From Winogradskyella sp. (lineage in GTDB: Bacteria > Bacteroidota > Bacteroidia > Flavobacteriales > Flavobacteriaceae): a DNA stretch of 64,000 nucleotides. The notes below the pieces were generated by a model. That model saw only the letters and a program-made list of their open reading frames with translations. It did no database searches and had not been told where the DNA came from. The stretch is from NCBI RefSeq assembly GCF_013213835.1, contig NZ_JABSSU010000002.1:1-64000 (forward strand). The letters run 5' to 3'. Each line of letters begins with the position of its first letter. Position 1 is the stretch's first letter. A program made the position numbers and the translations under genes. This document shows positions 56,889-64,000 of the stretch, piece after piece.

Positions 56889-57575
56889 ATGCCACAAACC
56901 TCAGTTGTTTCATTTTTTAAATACAAAGGCTTTAGAAATAAATGGCAAGCCCTCGGCCGCATGGGTAGACCACCTTTATTAAAATCAACAATAGAAGGTT
57001 TATCTTTTTGGAAAGCATTGGGAAGTGGAAGTGGCAATGGTTTTTCAATTTGGCCAGACTTCTCAACATTTGGCTTATTAACTGTTTTTAATTCTGAGCG
57101 TGATGCTAAAACATTCCTAGCCTCTCATATAATGGATGAATACACTAAGGATAGTGAAAATTTCAGCCATATATTAATGCATACCGTGAAAGCCCATGGC
57201 GAATGGAGTAAACAATCACCATTTCAATCTAGTGCAAAATTTAACCAATCTAAACCACTCGCGGTGATTACACGGGCTACTATTAAACCAAAACTGGCTT
57301 ATAAATTTTGGAAATATGTACCATCGGTTTCAAAATCAATGGACGGACATAAAGGACTTATTTATTCTAAAGGAATTGGTGAATGGCCAATTTTAATGCA
57401 GGCCACATTTTCACTTTGGCAAAAAGGTGAAGATATGATGGCTTATGCCTATAAGAACCAAAAGCACGCCGATATGGTTAAAAAAACTAGAGAGCTAGGT
57501 TGGTATTCAGAAGAATTGTTTTCTAGGTTTCATCCTTTTGAAATACAAGGTAACCTCATCGATTTTAAGATGTAA
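56889..57575 (+). CDS. spheroidene monooxygenase (CrtA)-like protein
   Basis: 228 residues matching the CrtA-like family: SFFKYKGFRNKWQALGRMG at the N-terminus, FWKALGSGSGNGFSIWPDF with a glycine-rich cluster, FQSSAKFNQSKPLAVITRATI, IGEWPILMQATFSLW and RELGWYSEELFSRFHPF near the end. CrtA itself acts on carotenoids in purple bacteria. Flavobacteria make carotenoids or flexirubins, so a carotenoid or hydrophobic substrate is possible but unproven. It is 4 nt after the M14 gene and overlaps the convergent rimO by 11 nt. Confidence 0.82.
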   Translation: MPQTSVVSFFKYKGFRNKWQALGRMGRPPLLKSTIEGLSFWKALGSGSGNGFSIWPDFSTFGLLTVFNSERDAKTFLASHIMDEYTKDSENFSHILMHTVKAHGEWSKQSPFQSSAKFNQSKPLAVITRATIKPKLAYKFWKYVPSVSKSMDGHKGLIYSKGIGEWPILMQATFSLWQKGEDMMAYAYKNQKHADMVKKTRELGWYSEELFSRFHPFEIQGNLIDFKM

Positions 57576-58869
57576 CCTCACCGTATAGATCGAAATCTTC
57601 GGCTTCTACAATCTTTACTGTGGTAAATTCACCGGTTTTTAAATAAGTAGCAGTGGCATCGATTAAGACTTCGTTATCAACATCTGGTGAATCAAATTCT
57701 GAACGTCCAACAAAATAATTACCTTCTTTTCTATCAATAACTACTTTAAATTCTTGACCTATTTTCTGCTGGTTTAATTCCCAAGAGATTTGAGATTGAA
57801 TTTCCATAATCTCATTGGCACGTTGCAGTTTGACTTCTTCAGGTACATTATCTTCAAGATTATATGCATGTGTATTTTCTTCATGAGAATAGGTAAAACA
57901 TCCTAAACGTTCAAAACGCATTTCTTTAACCCATTCTTTTAATGTCTGAAAGTCTTCTTCAGTTTCACCTGGATAACCCACAATCAAGGTTGTTCTTATC
58001 GTCATTTCTGGAACAGCAACTCTAAATTCTTTTAAAAGCTTGGTTGTTTTTTCTTTTGTAGTTCCACGACGCATACTCTTCAAAATAGAGTCAGATATAT
58101 GCTGTAAAGGAATATCTAAATAGTTACAAATTTTTGGTTCACGCTTCATTACATCAAGAACATCCATAGGAAATCCTGTCGGAAATGCATAATGCAAACG
58201 AATCCAATCAATCCCTTCAACCTTTACTAAATTCTCAAGAAGCTCTGCTAGATTTCTTTTTTTGTATAAATCTAAACCGTAATAGGTTAAATCTTGAGCA
58301 ATCAGGATTAATTCCTTTACTCCATTAGCAGCTAATTTTTCAGCTTCAGTAACCAGTTCTTCTATGGGTGTACTCTTGTGTTTGCCGCGCATTAATGGAA
58401 TAGCACAGAAACTACAAGGTCTATCACAACCTTCAGCAATCTTTAAATACGCGTAATTCTTAGGAGTGGTTGTTAAACGTTCACCTATGAGTTCGTGCTT
58501 ATAGTCTGCACCAAGAGCTTTTAATAAACTTGGCAATTCAGTAGTACCAAAATACTGATCTACATTAGGAATTTCTTTCTGCAAATCTGGTTTGTAGCGT
58601 TCACTCAAACATCCTGTAACAAAAACTTTATCTACATCGCCCTCTTCTTTCTTTTGCATATAGTGTAAAATAGTATTCACACTTTCCTCTTTGGCATTAT
58701 TAATAAAACCACAAGTATTAATAACTACAACATTACCTTCTTGTTCGTGAACTACATCTTTTCCACTAGCTTTAAGCTGTCCCATTAACACTTCACTGTC
58801 ATAAACATTCTTACTGCAACCGAGTGTTACAACATTAATTCTATTCTTTTTTAAAGTCTTTGTTCTCAT
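57565..58869 (-). CDS. rimO: ribosomal protein S12 methylthiotransferase
   Basis: Radical-SAM methylthiotransferase that modifies Asp in ribosomal protein S12. I start it at the ATG at 58869 (MRTKTLKKNRINVVTLGCSKNVYDSE). The N-terminal domain has the cluster Cys of VTLGCSKN, INTCGFI and VTGCLSERYK. The radical-SAM cluster motif is CDRPCSFCAIPLMRG. A C-terminal TRAM domain (about 370-434) ends the protein. The heptamer tract at 58932-58960 lies just upstream. Confidence 0.96.
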   Translation of the reverse strand: MRTKTLKKNRINVVTLGCSKNVYDSEVLMGQLKASGKDVVHEQEGNVVVINTCGFINNAKEESVNTILHYMQKKEEGDVDKVFVTGCLSERYKPDLQKEIPNVDQYFGTTELPSLLKALGADYKHELIGERLTTTPKNYAYLKIAEGCDRPCSFCAIPLMRGKHKSTPIEELVTEAEKLAANGVKELILIAQDLTYYGLDLYKKRNLAELLENLVKVEGIDWIRLHYAFPTGFPMDVLDVMKREPKICNYLDIPLQHISDSILKSMRRGTTKEKTTKLLKEFRVAVPEMTIRTTLIVGYPGETEEDFQTLKEWVKEMRFERLGCFTYSHEENTHAYNLEDNVPEEVKLQRANEIMEIQSQISWELNQQKIGQEFKVVIDRKEGNYFVGRSEFDSPDVDNEVLIDATATYLKTGEFTTVKIVEAEDFDLYGEVTS

Positions 58870-58931
58870 ACCTTCAATAAAACAGTGCGCAAAGATAAGG
58901 AACAAATTAGGATTTCAGATTGTTGATTTAC

Positions 58932-58960
58932 GATTTAGGGATTTGGGATTTGGGATTTGG
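58932..58960. repeat. heptamer tandem repeat (GATTTGG)
   Basis: Three perfect GATTTGG units (58940-58960) follow a GATTTAGG unit (58932-58939). The related tract GATTAGT x7 lies at 5667-5715. Both start with GATT and have a G at position 6. The gap 58906-59072 holds no gene. Confidence 0.8.
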
Positions 58961-59072
58961 GAGTTCTAACTACAAACTATCTCTTCACACTTTTTACTTT
59001 ACACCTAAAACTAAATAATGAAAAGAATTAAACCTTTTATATATTTATACGTCTAAAGTAGAAAATACCGAA

Positions 59073-60158
59073 ATGCGCTATATAAATTATCTAGTTTTGA
59101 TATGGATCATGGTTGTTAGCCATTCATGTTCAAGCAACAATGAGAATAATGATCCTAATGATAATAATCCACAAACTGAAGAGATTTATTATCCGCCTAT
59201 AAACTCTGATATTTGGGAGACAAAAACAATCGCAGATCTTAATTGGAATAACTCTGAACTGCAACCTCTACTAGATTATTTAGACAATAAAAACACAAAA
59301 AGCTTTATGATGCTTCATGATGGTAAAATTGTCGTGGAGCGTTATTTTAACGGCCATTCAAACACATCACCTTGGTATTGGGCTAGTGCCGGTAAAACCT
59401 TAACAACTGCAATGGCAGGAATTGCGGAAGATGAAGGAATTTTAGACATTAATAACAAAGTAGCAGACTATATCGGTACAGGTTGGACAAGTGCGCCTTT
59501 AGAAAAGGAAAACTTAATCACCTGTAAGCATCTTCTATCGATGTCATCTGGTTTAGATGACAGTATTGGTGATGATACGTCACCTACAAATTTACAATTC
59601 GTCGCAGATGCTGGTACACGTTGGGCCTATCATAATGTTTATGTAAAACTACAAGATGTAATATCTGCTGCAAGCAACCAAAGTTGGTCTAATTACTTCA
59701 ATACGAAATTGAAAAATAAAATAGGAATGACAGGCGCTTGGTTACAAAATAATGATTTTAATGTGTATTGGAGTACTTCTCGAAGTATGGCAAGATTCGG
59801 TCTGCTAATTTATGCAAATGGTAAATGGCAAGATGAACAAATCATACCTGAAGCCTATTTAAGTGAAGCCACAAATACTTCTCAAAACCTTAACAAATCT
59901 TATGGTTACATGTGGTGGCTGAATGGCAAATCATCGTTTAGATCGCCACAAACACAAATTGAATTTACAGGTGAACTCATTCCTAATGCACCAAACGATA
60001 TGTATGCAGCCTTAGGTAAAAATGACCAAAAAATCTATATTGTACCTAGTAAAAAACTCGTTGTCCTAAGAATGGGTGAAGCCGCTGATACCGAAAACTT
60101 CGCTTTATCTAATTTTGATAATGAGCTTTGGGAAAAAATCAACGCACTTATTAATTAG
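59073..60158 (+). CDS. serine hydrolase lipoprotein, beta-lactamase/class C-like fold
   Basis: 361 residues. A lipoprotein signal (YINYLVLIWIMVVSHSC) is followed by an Asn/Asp-rich linker. The active site Ser-x-x-Lys is in WASAGKTLTTAMAG and the Tyr in WAYHNVYVKLQDV (YxN). The later RLGLL-type and GKND(Q) segments match the family. It would act on a periplasmic or surface substrate, such as a D-amino acid peptide or an ester; no substrate is assignable. The amidase ends at its 3' end on the opposite strand, with a 4-nt overlap. Confidence 0.85.
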   Translation: MRYINYLVLIWIMVVSHSCSSNNENNDPNDNNPQTEEIYYPPINSDIWETKTIADLNWNNSELQPLLDYLDNKNTKSFMMLHDGKIVVERYFNGHSNTSPWYWASAGKTLTTAMAGIAEDEGILDINNKVADYIGTGWTSAPLEKENLITCKHLLSMSSGLDDSIGDDTSPTNLQFVADAGTRWAYHNVYVKLQDVISAASNQSWSNYFNTKLKNKIGMTGAWLQNNDFNVYWSTSRSMARFGLLIYANGKWQDEQIIPEAYLSEATNTSQNLNKSYGYMWWLNGKSSFRSPQTQIEFTGELIPNAPNDMYAALGKNDQKIYIVPSKKLVVLRMGEAADTENFALSNFDNELWEKINALIN

Positions 60159-61813
60159 TTATAATCTTTAGGAGCTTTTCTCGCTTTAGAAGCTTGCTCA
60201 TAAATATAAGCCCATTCAAGTAGTTGTTTTTCTTTAAGTGATTTCGAAATAAAAGTTAAACCCTTTGGGACTCCTGTTTTTGTATAACCCATAGGAACCG
60301 TTATTGCAGGATACTCAGCAACTGCAGCATAAGCAGCGTGATAGTTATTAATTGAAAGGTATCCATCTAAATTATTTTGCTTCATAGGAACATCAAAAAA
60401 CTGTTTCCCATTGGTTTTTAAAGTATCCTTTATCTTTTCTAAAAAAACCTCATCGCCATTATCATTAACAATACCTCTGAACAGACTTTGCCCATAAGGC
60501 ATTGTGCTAACTGAGTCTTTAGAATTAAAAGCCATGACATCAGCTACTGTTCTTAATTTAATACTGGAATTTGCATAACTCTCCATGTAATTTGGCAAAT
60601 CCTTTTTCATATCTATATTCAGTAAATTGATAAAATTAGGTAGGTTTATATCTTGCTCTTCTATTTCTACAATTTGAGCACCTTGAAGTTTTAAAACTTC
60701 AACTGCTTTATTGAACAATGAGTCATTCATTAGAGACTTAGGTGCACCAAAACGTTTTCCTTGTAAATTTGCTTCTTGAATCTTTTCTGTATAAAATCCT
60801 GAATCCCAAAGAATCATAAATGATTTAGAATCTGAGACATCTTCTCCAAAAATGGCATCAAGTACAATAGCATTATCTATTACAAATCTAGTAATTGGCC
60901 CTGCTGTATCTAATGTAGAAGAGATTGGCACTACTCCACTTCGACTTACTAAACCTACAGTTGGTTTTAAACCAACAACTGAGTTTTGACTTGCTGGTGA
61001 TAGAATTGAACCAGCGGTTTCACTGCCAATAGTAGCGGCCGCAAAATTGGCGGATGCCGAAACTCCACTACCAGAACTAGAACCACCAGTATCGATAATT
61101 TCTCGCCCATAAGGATTTAAGGTTTGACCACCAATTGCCGAATAACCACTTGGACAAGAACCGCAAAAGAAATATGCCCATTCACTCAAGTTTGCTTTAC
61201 CTAAAATTAATGCACCTTTTGATTTCAATTGTTTTACTAAAAACGCGTCTTCAGTTATATTATCTTTTAAGGCGACAGCACCAGCTGTTGTTGGCATACC
61301 TGAAGCATTTATATTATCTTTTAAAAGGATTGGCATTCCATATATTAAATGATTTTCATCGCTAGCCTGATCTAAAGCTTTTGCTTCTTTAATCACATTT
61401 GGATTAATTGAAATTACTGAATTTAGTGATAAGTTATTTTCCCTGTCGAACTTTCTGATACGATATAAATAAAATTTTGTCAATGCTACATAATCAAATT
61501 TACCTTCTGAAATGTGCTTTTGAAGTTTTGGAATATCTTGTTCTAAAATTAATGGCTTTAAACGCTCATAATCTGCTTTAGTAAAATCTTCCATCTGAAG
61601 ATTGATTTCTGCCCAAATATCTGATTTAGAAATATGCTTAGAATCTAAGACTTTAAATTTGACATCTTTAGTTGAAATAGCATCTAAATCTGAAGAATCT
61701 TGACTGTATTCAACAGTTTCTGATTTGGATACAGGTTCTCTAGCGTCTCGAGAAGTAGAATCTTTGCATGAATAGACTAATAGAAAAATGAAAATGATAA
61801 ATAAAAATCGCAT
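60155..61813 (-). CDS. amidase-signature enzyme, lipoprotein
   Basis: I start it at the ATG at 61813 (MRFLFIIFIFLLVYSC), a lipoprotein signal. The Ser-cisSer-Lys triad is in ILLKDNINASG (Lys), GGSSSGSGVSASANF (cis-Ser) and GSETAGSILSPAS (nucleophile Ser). Total length is 552 residues. Family members hydrolyse amides. Location outside the inner membrane suggests scavenging. It stands alone, with the ftsY terminator just upstream. Confidence 0.9.
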   Translation of the reverse strand: MRFLFIIFIFLLVYSCKDSTSRDAREPVSKSETVEYSQDSSDLDAISTKDVKFKVLDSKHISKSDIWAEINLQMEDFTKADYERLKPLILEQDIPKLQKHISEGKFDYVALTKFYLYRIRKFDRENNLSLNSVISINPNVIKEAKALDQASDENHLIYGMPILLKDNINASGMPTTAGAVALKDNITEDAFLVKQLKSKGALILGKANLSEWAYFFCGSCPSGYSAIGGQTLNPYGREIIDTGGSSSGSGVSASANFAAATIGSETAGSILSPASQNSVVGLKPTVGLVSRSGVVPISSTLDTAGPITRFVIDNAIVLDAIFGEDVSDSKSFMILWDSGFYTEKIQEANLQGKRFGAPKSLMNDSLFNKAVEVLKLQGAQIVEIEEQDINLPNFINLLNIDMKKDLPNYMESYANSSIKLRTVADVMAFNSKDSVSTMPYGQSLFRGIVNDNGDEVFLEKIKDTLKTNGKQFFDVPMKQNNLDGYLSINNYHAAYAAVAEYPAITVPMGYTKTGVPKGLTFISKSLKEKQLLEWAYIYEQASKARKAPKDYN

Positions 61814-61842
61814 GGTAAGTGTATTTCTATAAAAATACAAAA

Positions 61843-61876
61843 AGCCCTATTAGATTTCAAATCAGCTAATAGGGCT
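61843..61876 (-). terminator. intrinsic terminator of ftsY (minus strand)
   Basis: AGCCCTATTAG pairs perfectly with CTAATAGGGCT across a 12-nt loop; on the minus strand TTTTTGTATTTTT follows. Confidence 0.88.
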
Positions 61877-61916
61877 CAGTTTATTTATTAAGATTCCTGA
61901 TCTTGCAGGAATTATT

Positions 61917-62891
61917 TTATTTAAAGAAAGAATCTACAAACTCATATTTATTAAATACTTGCAAATCTTCGATGCCTTCCCCAACTCCAATATATTTTAC
62001 AGGTATTTTAAACTGGTCAGAAATACCAATAACAACTCCACCTTTTGCTGTTCCATCTAGCTTTGTAACAGCTAATGATGTTACTTCTGTTGCAGCAGTA
62101 AATTGCTTAGCTTGCTCAAATGCATTTTGACCTGTTGAACCATCTAAAACCAAGAGTACATCATGAGGCGCATCCCCAACAACCTTCTGCATTACTCGTT
62201 TTACTTTAGACAACTCATTCATTAAGTTAACCTTATTGTGTAAACGACCAGCTGTATCTATGATAATAACATCTGCATTTTGGTTAACACCAGATTGTAA
62301 AGCATCGAAAGCTACTGAAGCAGGATCTGAGCCCATTTCTTGTTTTACCATTGGTATATCTACACGATCTGCCCAAACTTGCAATTGATCAATAGCCGCA
62401 GCCCTAAAAGTATCTGCTGCACCCAGCACGACATTCAAACCTTTATTTTTAAACTGATACGCCAACTTACCAATTGTTGTTGTTTTACCAACACCATTAA
62501 CTCCTACAACCATTAAAACATATGGTGTTTTTGTTCCATCTTCTTGTTTTGGTAATTCCGGAATTGTGTAATCTGTATCTTCACCAGAATTGGTTTCTGA
62601 TAATAAACCAGCAATCTCCTCTCTTAGAATTTTATTTAACTCAGAAGTTCCAAGATATTTATCTCTCGCAACGCGTTCTTCTATGCGTTCTATAACCTTT
62701 AAAGTCGTATTAACTCCAACATCACTGGTTACTAATACTTCTTCGAGGTTATCTAAGACATCATCATCTACTTTAGACTTACCTGCAACCGCCTTGTTTA
62801 GCTTTGTAAAAAAGGAGGATTTAGATTTTTCTAAACCTTTATCAAGTGTTTCTTTCTTTTCCGATGAAAAGATTTTCTTAAAAAAACTCAT
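61917..62891 (-). CDS. ftsY: signal recognition particle receptor FtsY
   Basis: SRP receptor GTPase for cotranslational targeting. A short N-terminal basic and coiled segment (FKKIFSSEKKETLDKGLEKS) replaces the long acidic A domain of E. coli. The NG domain has G1 GVNGVGKTTTIGKLAYQFK, the insertion box DTFRAAAIDQLQVW, DTAGRLHNKVNLM and TKLDGTAKGGVVIG. Length (324) is typical for a short FtsY. Downstream of the L28-L33-DUF4295 operon but separated from it by a terminator. Confidence 0.97.
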   Translation of the reverse strand: MSFFKKIFSSEKKETLDKGLEKSKSSFFTKLNKAVAGKSKVDDDVLDNLEEVLVTSDVGVNTTLKVIERIEERVARDKYLGTSELNKILREEIAGLLSETNSGEDTDYTIPELPKQEDGTKTPYVLMVVGVNGVGKTTTIGKLAYQFKNKGLNVVLGAADTFRAAAIDQLQVWADRVDIPMVKQEMGSDPASVAFDALQSGVNQNADVIIIDTAGRLHNKVNLMNELSKVKRVMQKVVGDAPHDVLLVLDGSTGQNAFEQAKQFTAATEVTSLAVTKLDGTAKGGVVIGISDQFKIPVKYIGVGEGIEDLQVFNKYEFVDSFFK

Positions 62892-62982
62892 TCAATATTC
62901 TATTTGCTTTGACTAAAGCAATAATCTTGCCCTTGGCTGGAAACTGCTAAGTTGTCATATAGGGCTCAAATATAGCCATAAA

Positions 62983-63010
62983 AAAACTGCTTTCAAATGA
63001 AAGCAGTTTT
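62983..63010 (-). terminator. terminator of the rpmB-rpmG-DUF4295 operon
   Basis: AAAACTGCTTTCA pairs with TGAAAGCAGTTTT (13 bp, 2-nt loop); on the minus strand a run of seven T follows. Confidence 0.88.
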
Positions 63011-63035
63011 GTAAATCTATATCTCTATAATAAGA

Positions 63036-63188
63036 TTATTTCTTATTTAAAAAGTCATTGACAAATTCTGGTGCCATTACTGATTCTACAAACATGTATG
63101 CTCCAGTTTTTGGTGATTTCACCATTTTGATAGCTTTTGTCAAACGCTTAGATCCTGTCTGTAAAGATGCTACTGATTTCTTTGCCAT
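63036..63188 (-). CDS. DUF4295 small basic protein, likely ribosome-linked
   Basis: A 50-codon gene on the minus strand from the ATG at 63188 to the TAA at 63036-63038. It starts MAKKSVASLQTGSKRLTKAI and ends FVNDFLNKK, rich in Lys, with no membrane helix. It lies 6 nt downstream of rpmG. DUF4295 is found at this position after L28 and L33 in flavobacteria, so a ribosomal role is likely but not proven. Confidence 0.88.
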   Translation of the reverse strand: MAKKSVASLQTGSKRLTKAIKMVKSPKTGAYMFVESVMAPEFVNDFLNKK

Positions 63189-63194
63189 GATTTA

Positions 63195-63377
63195 TTATTT
63201 TATCTCTTTATGTACTGTCATACGCTTAAGGATAGGATTAAATTTCTTAATCTCCATACGACCTGGCGTATTCTTTTTGTTCTTTGTTGTGATATATCTT
63301 GAAGTTCCTGGTTGACCAGAAGCCTTGTGCTCTGTGCACTCTAAGATAACTTGTATTCTATTTCCTTTCTTTGCCAT
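63195..63377 (-). CDS. rpmG: 50S ribosomal protein L33
   Basis: 60-residue protein of the large subunit. [20 protein letters not shown] and the [20 protein letters not shown] core with LKRMTVHKE at the C-terminus match L33. It lacks the two CxxC pairs, so it is the zinc-free form. Second gene of the rpmB operon. Confidence 0.96.
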   Translation of the reverse strand: MAKKGNRIQVILECTEHKASGQPGTSRYITTKNKKNTPGRMEIKKFNPILKRMTVHKEIK

Positions 63378-63403
63378 CGTAAATTGACTTTAATCGAATG
63401 CTA

Positions 63404-63640
63404 TTATTTGTAAAAACCTTTTGCTTTAGCTTCCTTTAATGCTGCAGAGATACCAATTTTGTTGATAGTCTTTAATGCTGCTGTAGAAACCTTAAGCGTT
63501 ACCCACTTATCTTCTTCTGGAATGTAAAAACGCTTCTTAATTAAGTTAGCGTTAAACTTGCGCTTAGTTTTATTCATGGCGTGAGAAACGTTGTTTCCAA
63601 CCATTGCTTTTTTCCCAGTAAGTTCACAAACTCTTGACAT
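63404..63640 (-). CDS. rpmB: 50S ribosomal protein L28
   Basis: 78 residues: MSRVCELTGKKAMVGNNVSHAMNKTKRKF at the N-terminus (conserved pieces CELTGKK and NNVSHAMNKTKR), FYIPEEDKWVTLKVSTAAL in the centre. First gene of the rpmB-rpmG-DUF4295 operon. A minus-strand promoter lies at 63765-63794, leaving a leader of about 117 nt in which no known ribosomal-protein binding structure could be recognised. Confidence 0.96.
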   Translation of the reverse strand: MSRVCELTGKKAMVGNNVSHAMNKTKRKFNANLIKKRFYIPEEDKWVTLKVSTAALKTINKIGISAALKEAKAKGFYK

Positions 63641-63764
63641 TGTATTCTTTCTTTAGGTGTGTTATTCTTTTCTGTTGATTTTACCAATTTTAATTTAAAG
63701 TATTTTCAAACCTTAATTCGTGTAAAATCATAACATCCGAAAAAGGATATTTCAAAACAGGGTG

Positions 63765-63794
63765 CAAATTTAGTAAAACTTTACATTTCAACAA
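63765..63794 (-). promoter_or_regulatory. promoter of the rpmB operon
   Basis: On the minus strand TAAATTTG (63765-63772) has a TTG 19 nt upstream (CAA at 63792-63794 on the plus strand). Both match the Bacteroidota consensus. Confidence 0.55.
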
Positions 63795-63804
63795 ATAGAA
63801 ATGA

Positions 63805-64000
63805 TTACTTTTTTAAAATTTCTTTTCTAAGCATTTCAAAAGCCTTATTGGTGGCTTTATTAATAACCTTTTGGCGGTGATTACCGAAGTTAAATTCTTC
63901 AGAATACACGCCTTCATTTGTGGAGATAGCAATGCAAACTGTTCCTACCTCTGCATCGGACTCACCTTTTGTCGGACCTGCATTTCCCGTTGTACTAATT
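63805..64000 (-). CDS. CinA-family C-terminal domain (partial, N-terminus off the window)
   Basis: A minus-strand frame enters from the right edge and stops at 63805. The last 65 residues read [19 protein letters not shown], then [19 protein letters not shown] and a Lys-rich end. The TGxAGP motif is typical of CinA / NMN amidohydrolase (PncC) domains. Only the end is present, so it cannot be said whether the full CinA or the short PncC form is encoded. Confidence 0.75.
   Translation of the reverse strand, partial: ISTTGNAGPTKGESDAEVGTVCIAISTNEGVYSEEFNFGNHRQKVINKATNKAFEMLRKEILKK

Noticed and set aside
63641..63764. Autoregulatory RNA structure in the rpmB leader
   Set aside because: Only a weak 4-bp hairpin (ATCC/GGAT) was visible, too little to support a call.

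Overview
The window comes from a member of the Bacteroidota, almost certainly the family Flavobacteriaceae. Three things point there. The DNA is AT-rich, with Bacteroidota-type promoters (TTG, a 17-23 nt gap, then TAnnTTTG). The gene content includes DUF2795 next to a very long SecA, DUF4295 with L28 and L33, a LysM plus type I binding-protein fusion, an aromatic amino acid hydroxylase with a long tail, bacillithiol synthesis and WG repeats. Intergenic DNA carries short palindromic repeats. No rRNA, tRNA, CRISPR array, prophage or insertion sequence was recognised.

Layout. 1-2151 (minus): the proximal part of a capsule or exopolysaccharide export pair (Wza-like lipoprotein, then a Wzc-like chain-length protein cut by the window edge). 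2252-10494 (plus): ABC-F ATPase, methyltransferase, an orphan LolD/MacB-type ATPase, cobalamin adenosyltransferase, DUF2795 and SecA. 10581-13649 (plus): a frameshifted small gene, a 14-unit WG-repeat protein, a VOC protein and a membrane protein. 13662-17193 (minus): an M23-like peptidase and an ECF sigma, anti-sigma and coiled-coil/DUF4097 operon. 17452-22102 (plus): DUF2911, MeaB GTPase and a three-gene lipid-glycosylation operon (GT2, LAB_N, ArnT-like). 22089-31839 (mostly minus) is the most accessory-looking part. It holds PAP2, a GIY-YIG nuclease gene bracketed by REP-like palindromes, MATE, agmatine deiminase, a NERD protein, a HEPN-type gene broken by one in-frame TGA, AraC and SDR. 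32131-40980 (minus): RsgA, an aromatic amino acid hydroxylase, a Cys-less LOV-like PAS protein, DUF2892, Crp/Fnr, nitronate monooxygenase-like, MnmA, DUF3050 and a YwqK-like protein. 41049-42640 (plus): fasciclin and DUF2141. 42771-54271 (minus): YidC, PyrG, DUF3820, DUF922, OsmC, LysM-PBP, GuaA, a PLP decarboxylase and BshC. 54404-64000: M14 peptidase, CrtA-like, RimO, a serine hydrolase, a Ser-Ser-Lys amidase, FtsY, DUF4295, L33, L28 and the end of a CinA-type gene.

How the genes fit together. SecA, YidC and FtsY are three parts of the protein export and insertion machinery. MMAB and MeaB imply adenosylcobalamin-dependent methylmalonyl-CoA mutase elsewhere in the genome. PyrG and GuaA are nucleotide amidotransferases. 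BshC implies bacillithiol, next to an OsmC-family peroxide or thiol protein a few genes away. GT2, LAB_N and the ArnT-like protein suggest sugar transfer onto lipid A or another surface lipid.

The best candidate for an undescribed system is at 22949-23770. A single-domain GIY-YIG nuclease gene sits inside an array of about seven palindromic units. All share the constant ends TTCTCGATACA and CACTCGAACTGACG, but the inner hairpin stem differs from unit to unit and stays self-complementary. A solo copy lies at 31029-31073. A second family with a conserved GAGCGCAGTCGA-like loop and variable stems is scattered through the window, including one copy inside the bshC reading frame. This resembles REP/RAYT biology with a different nuclease; the functional link is inference.
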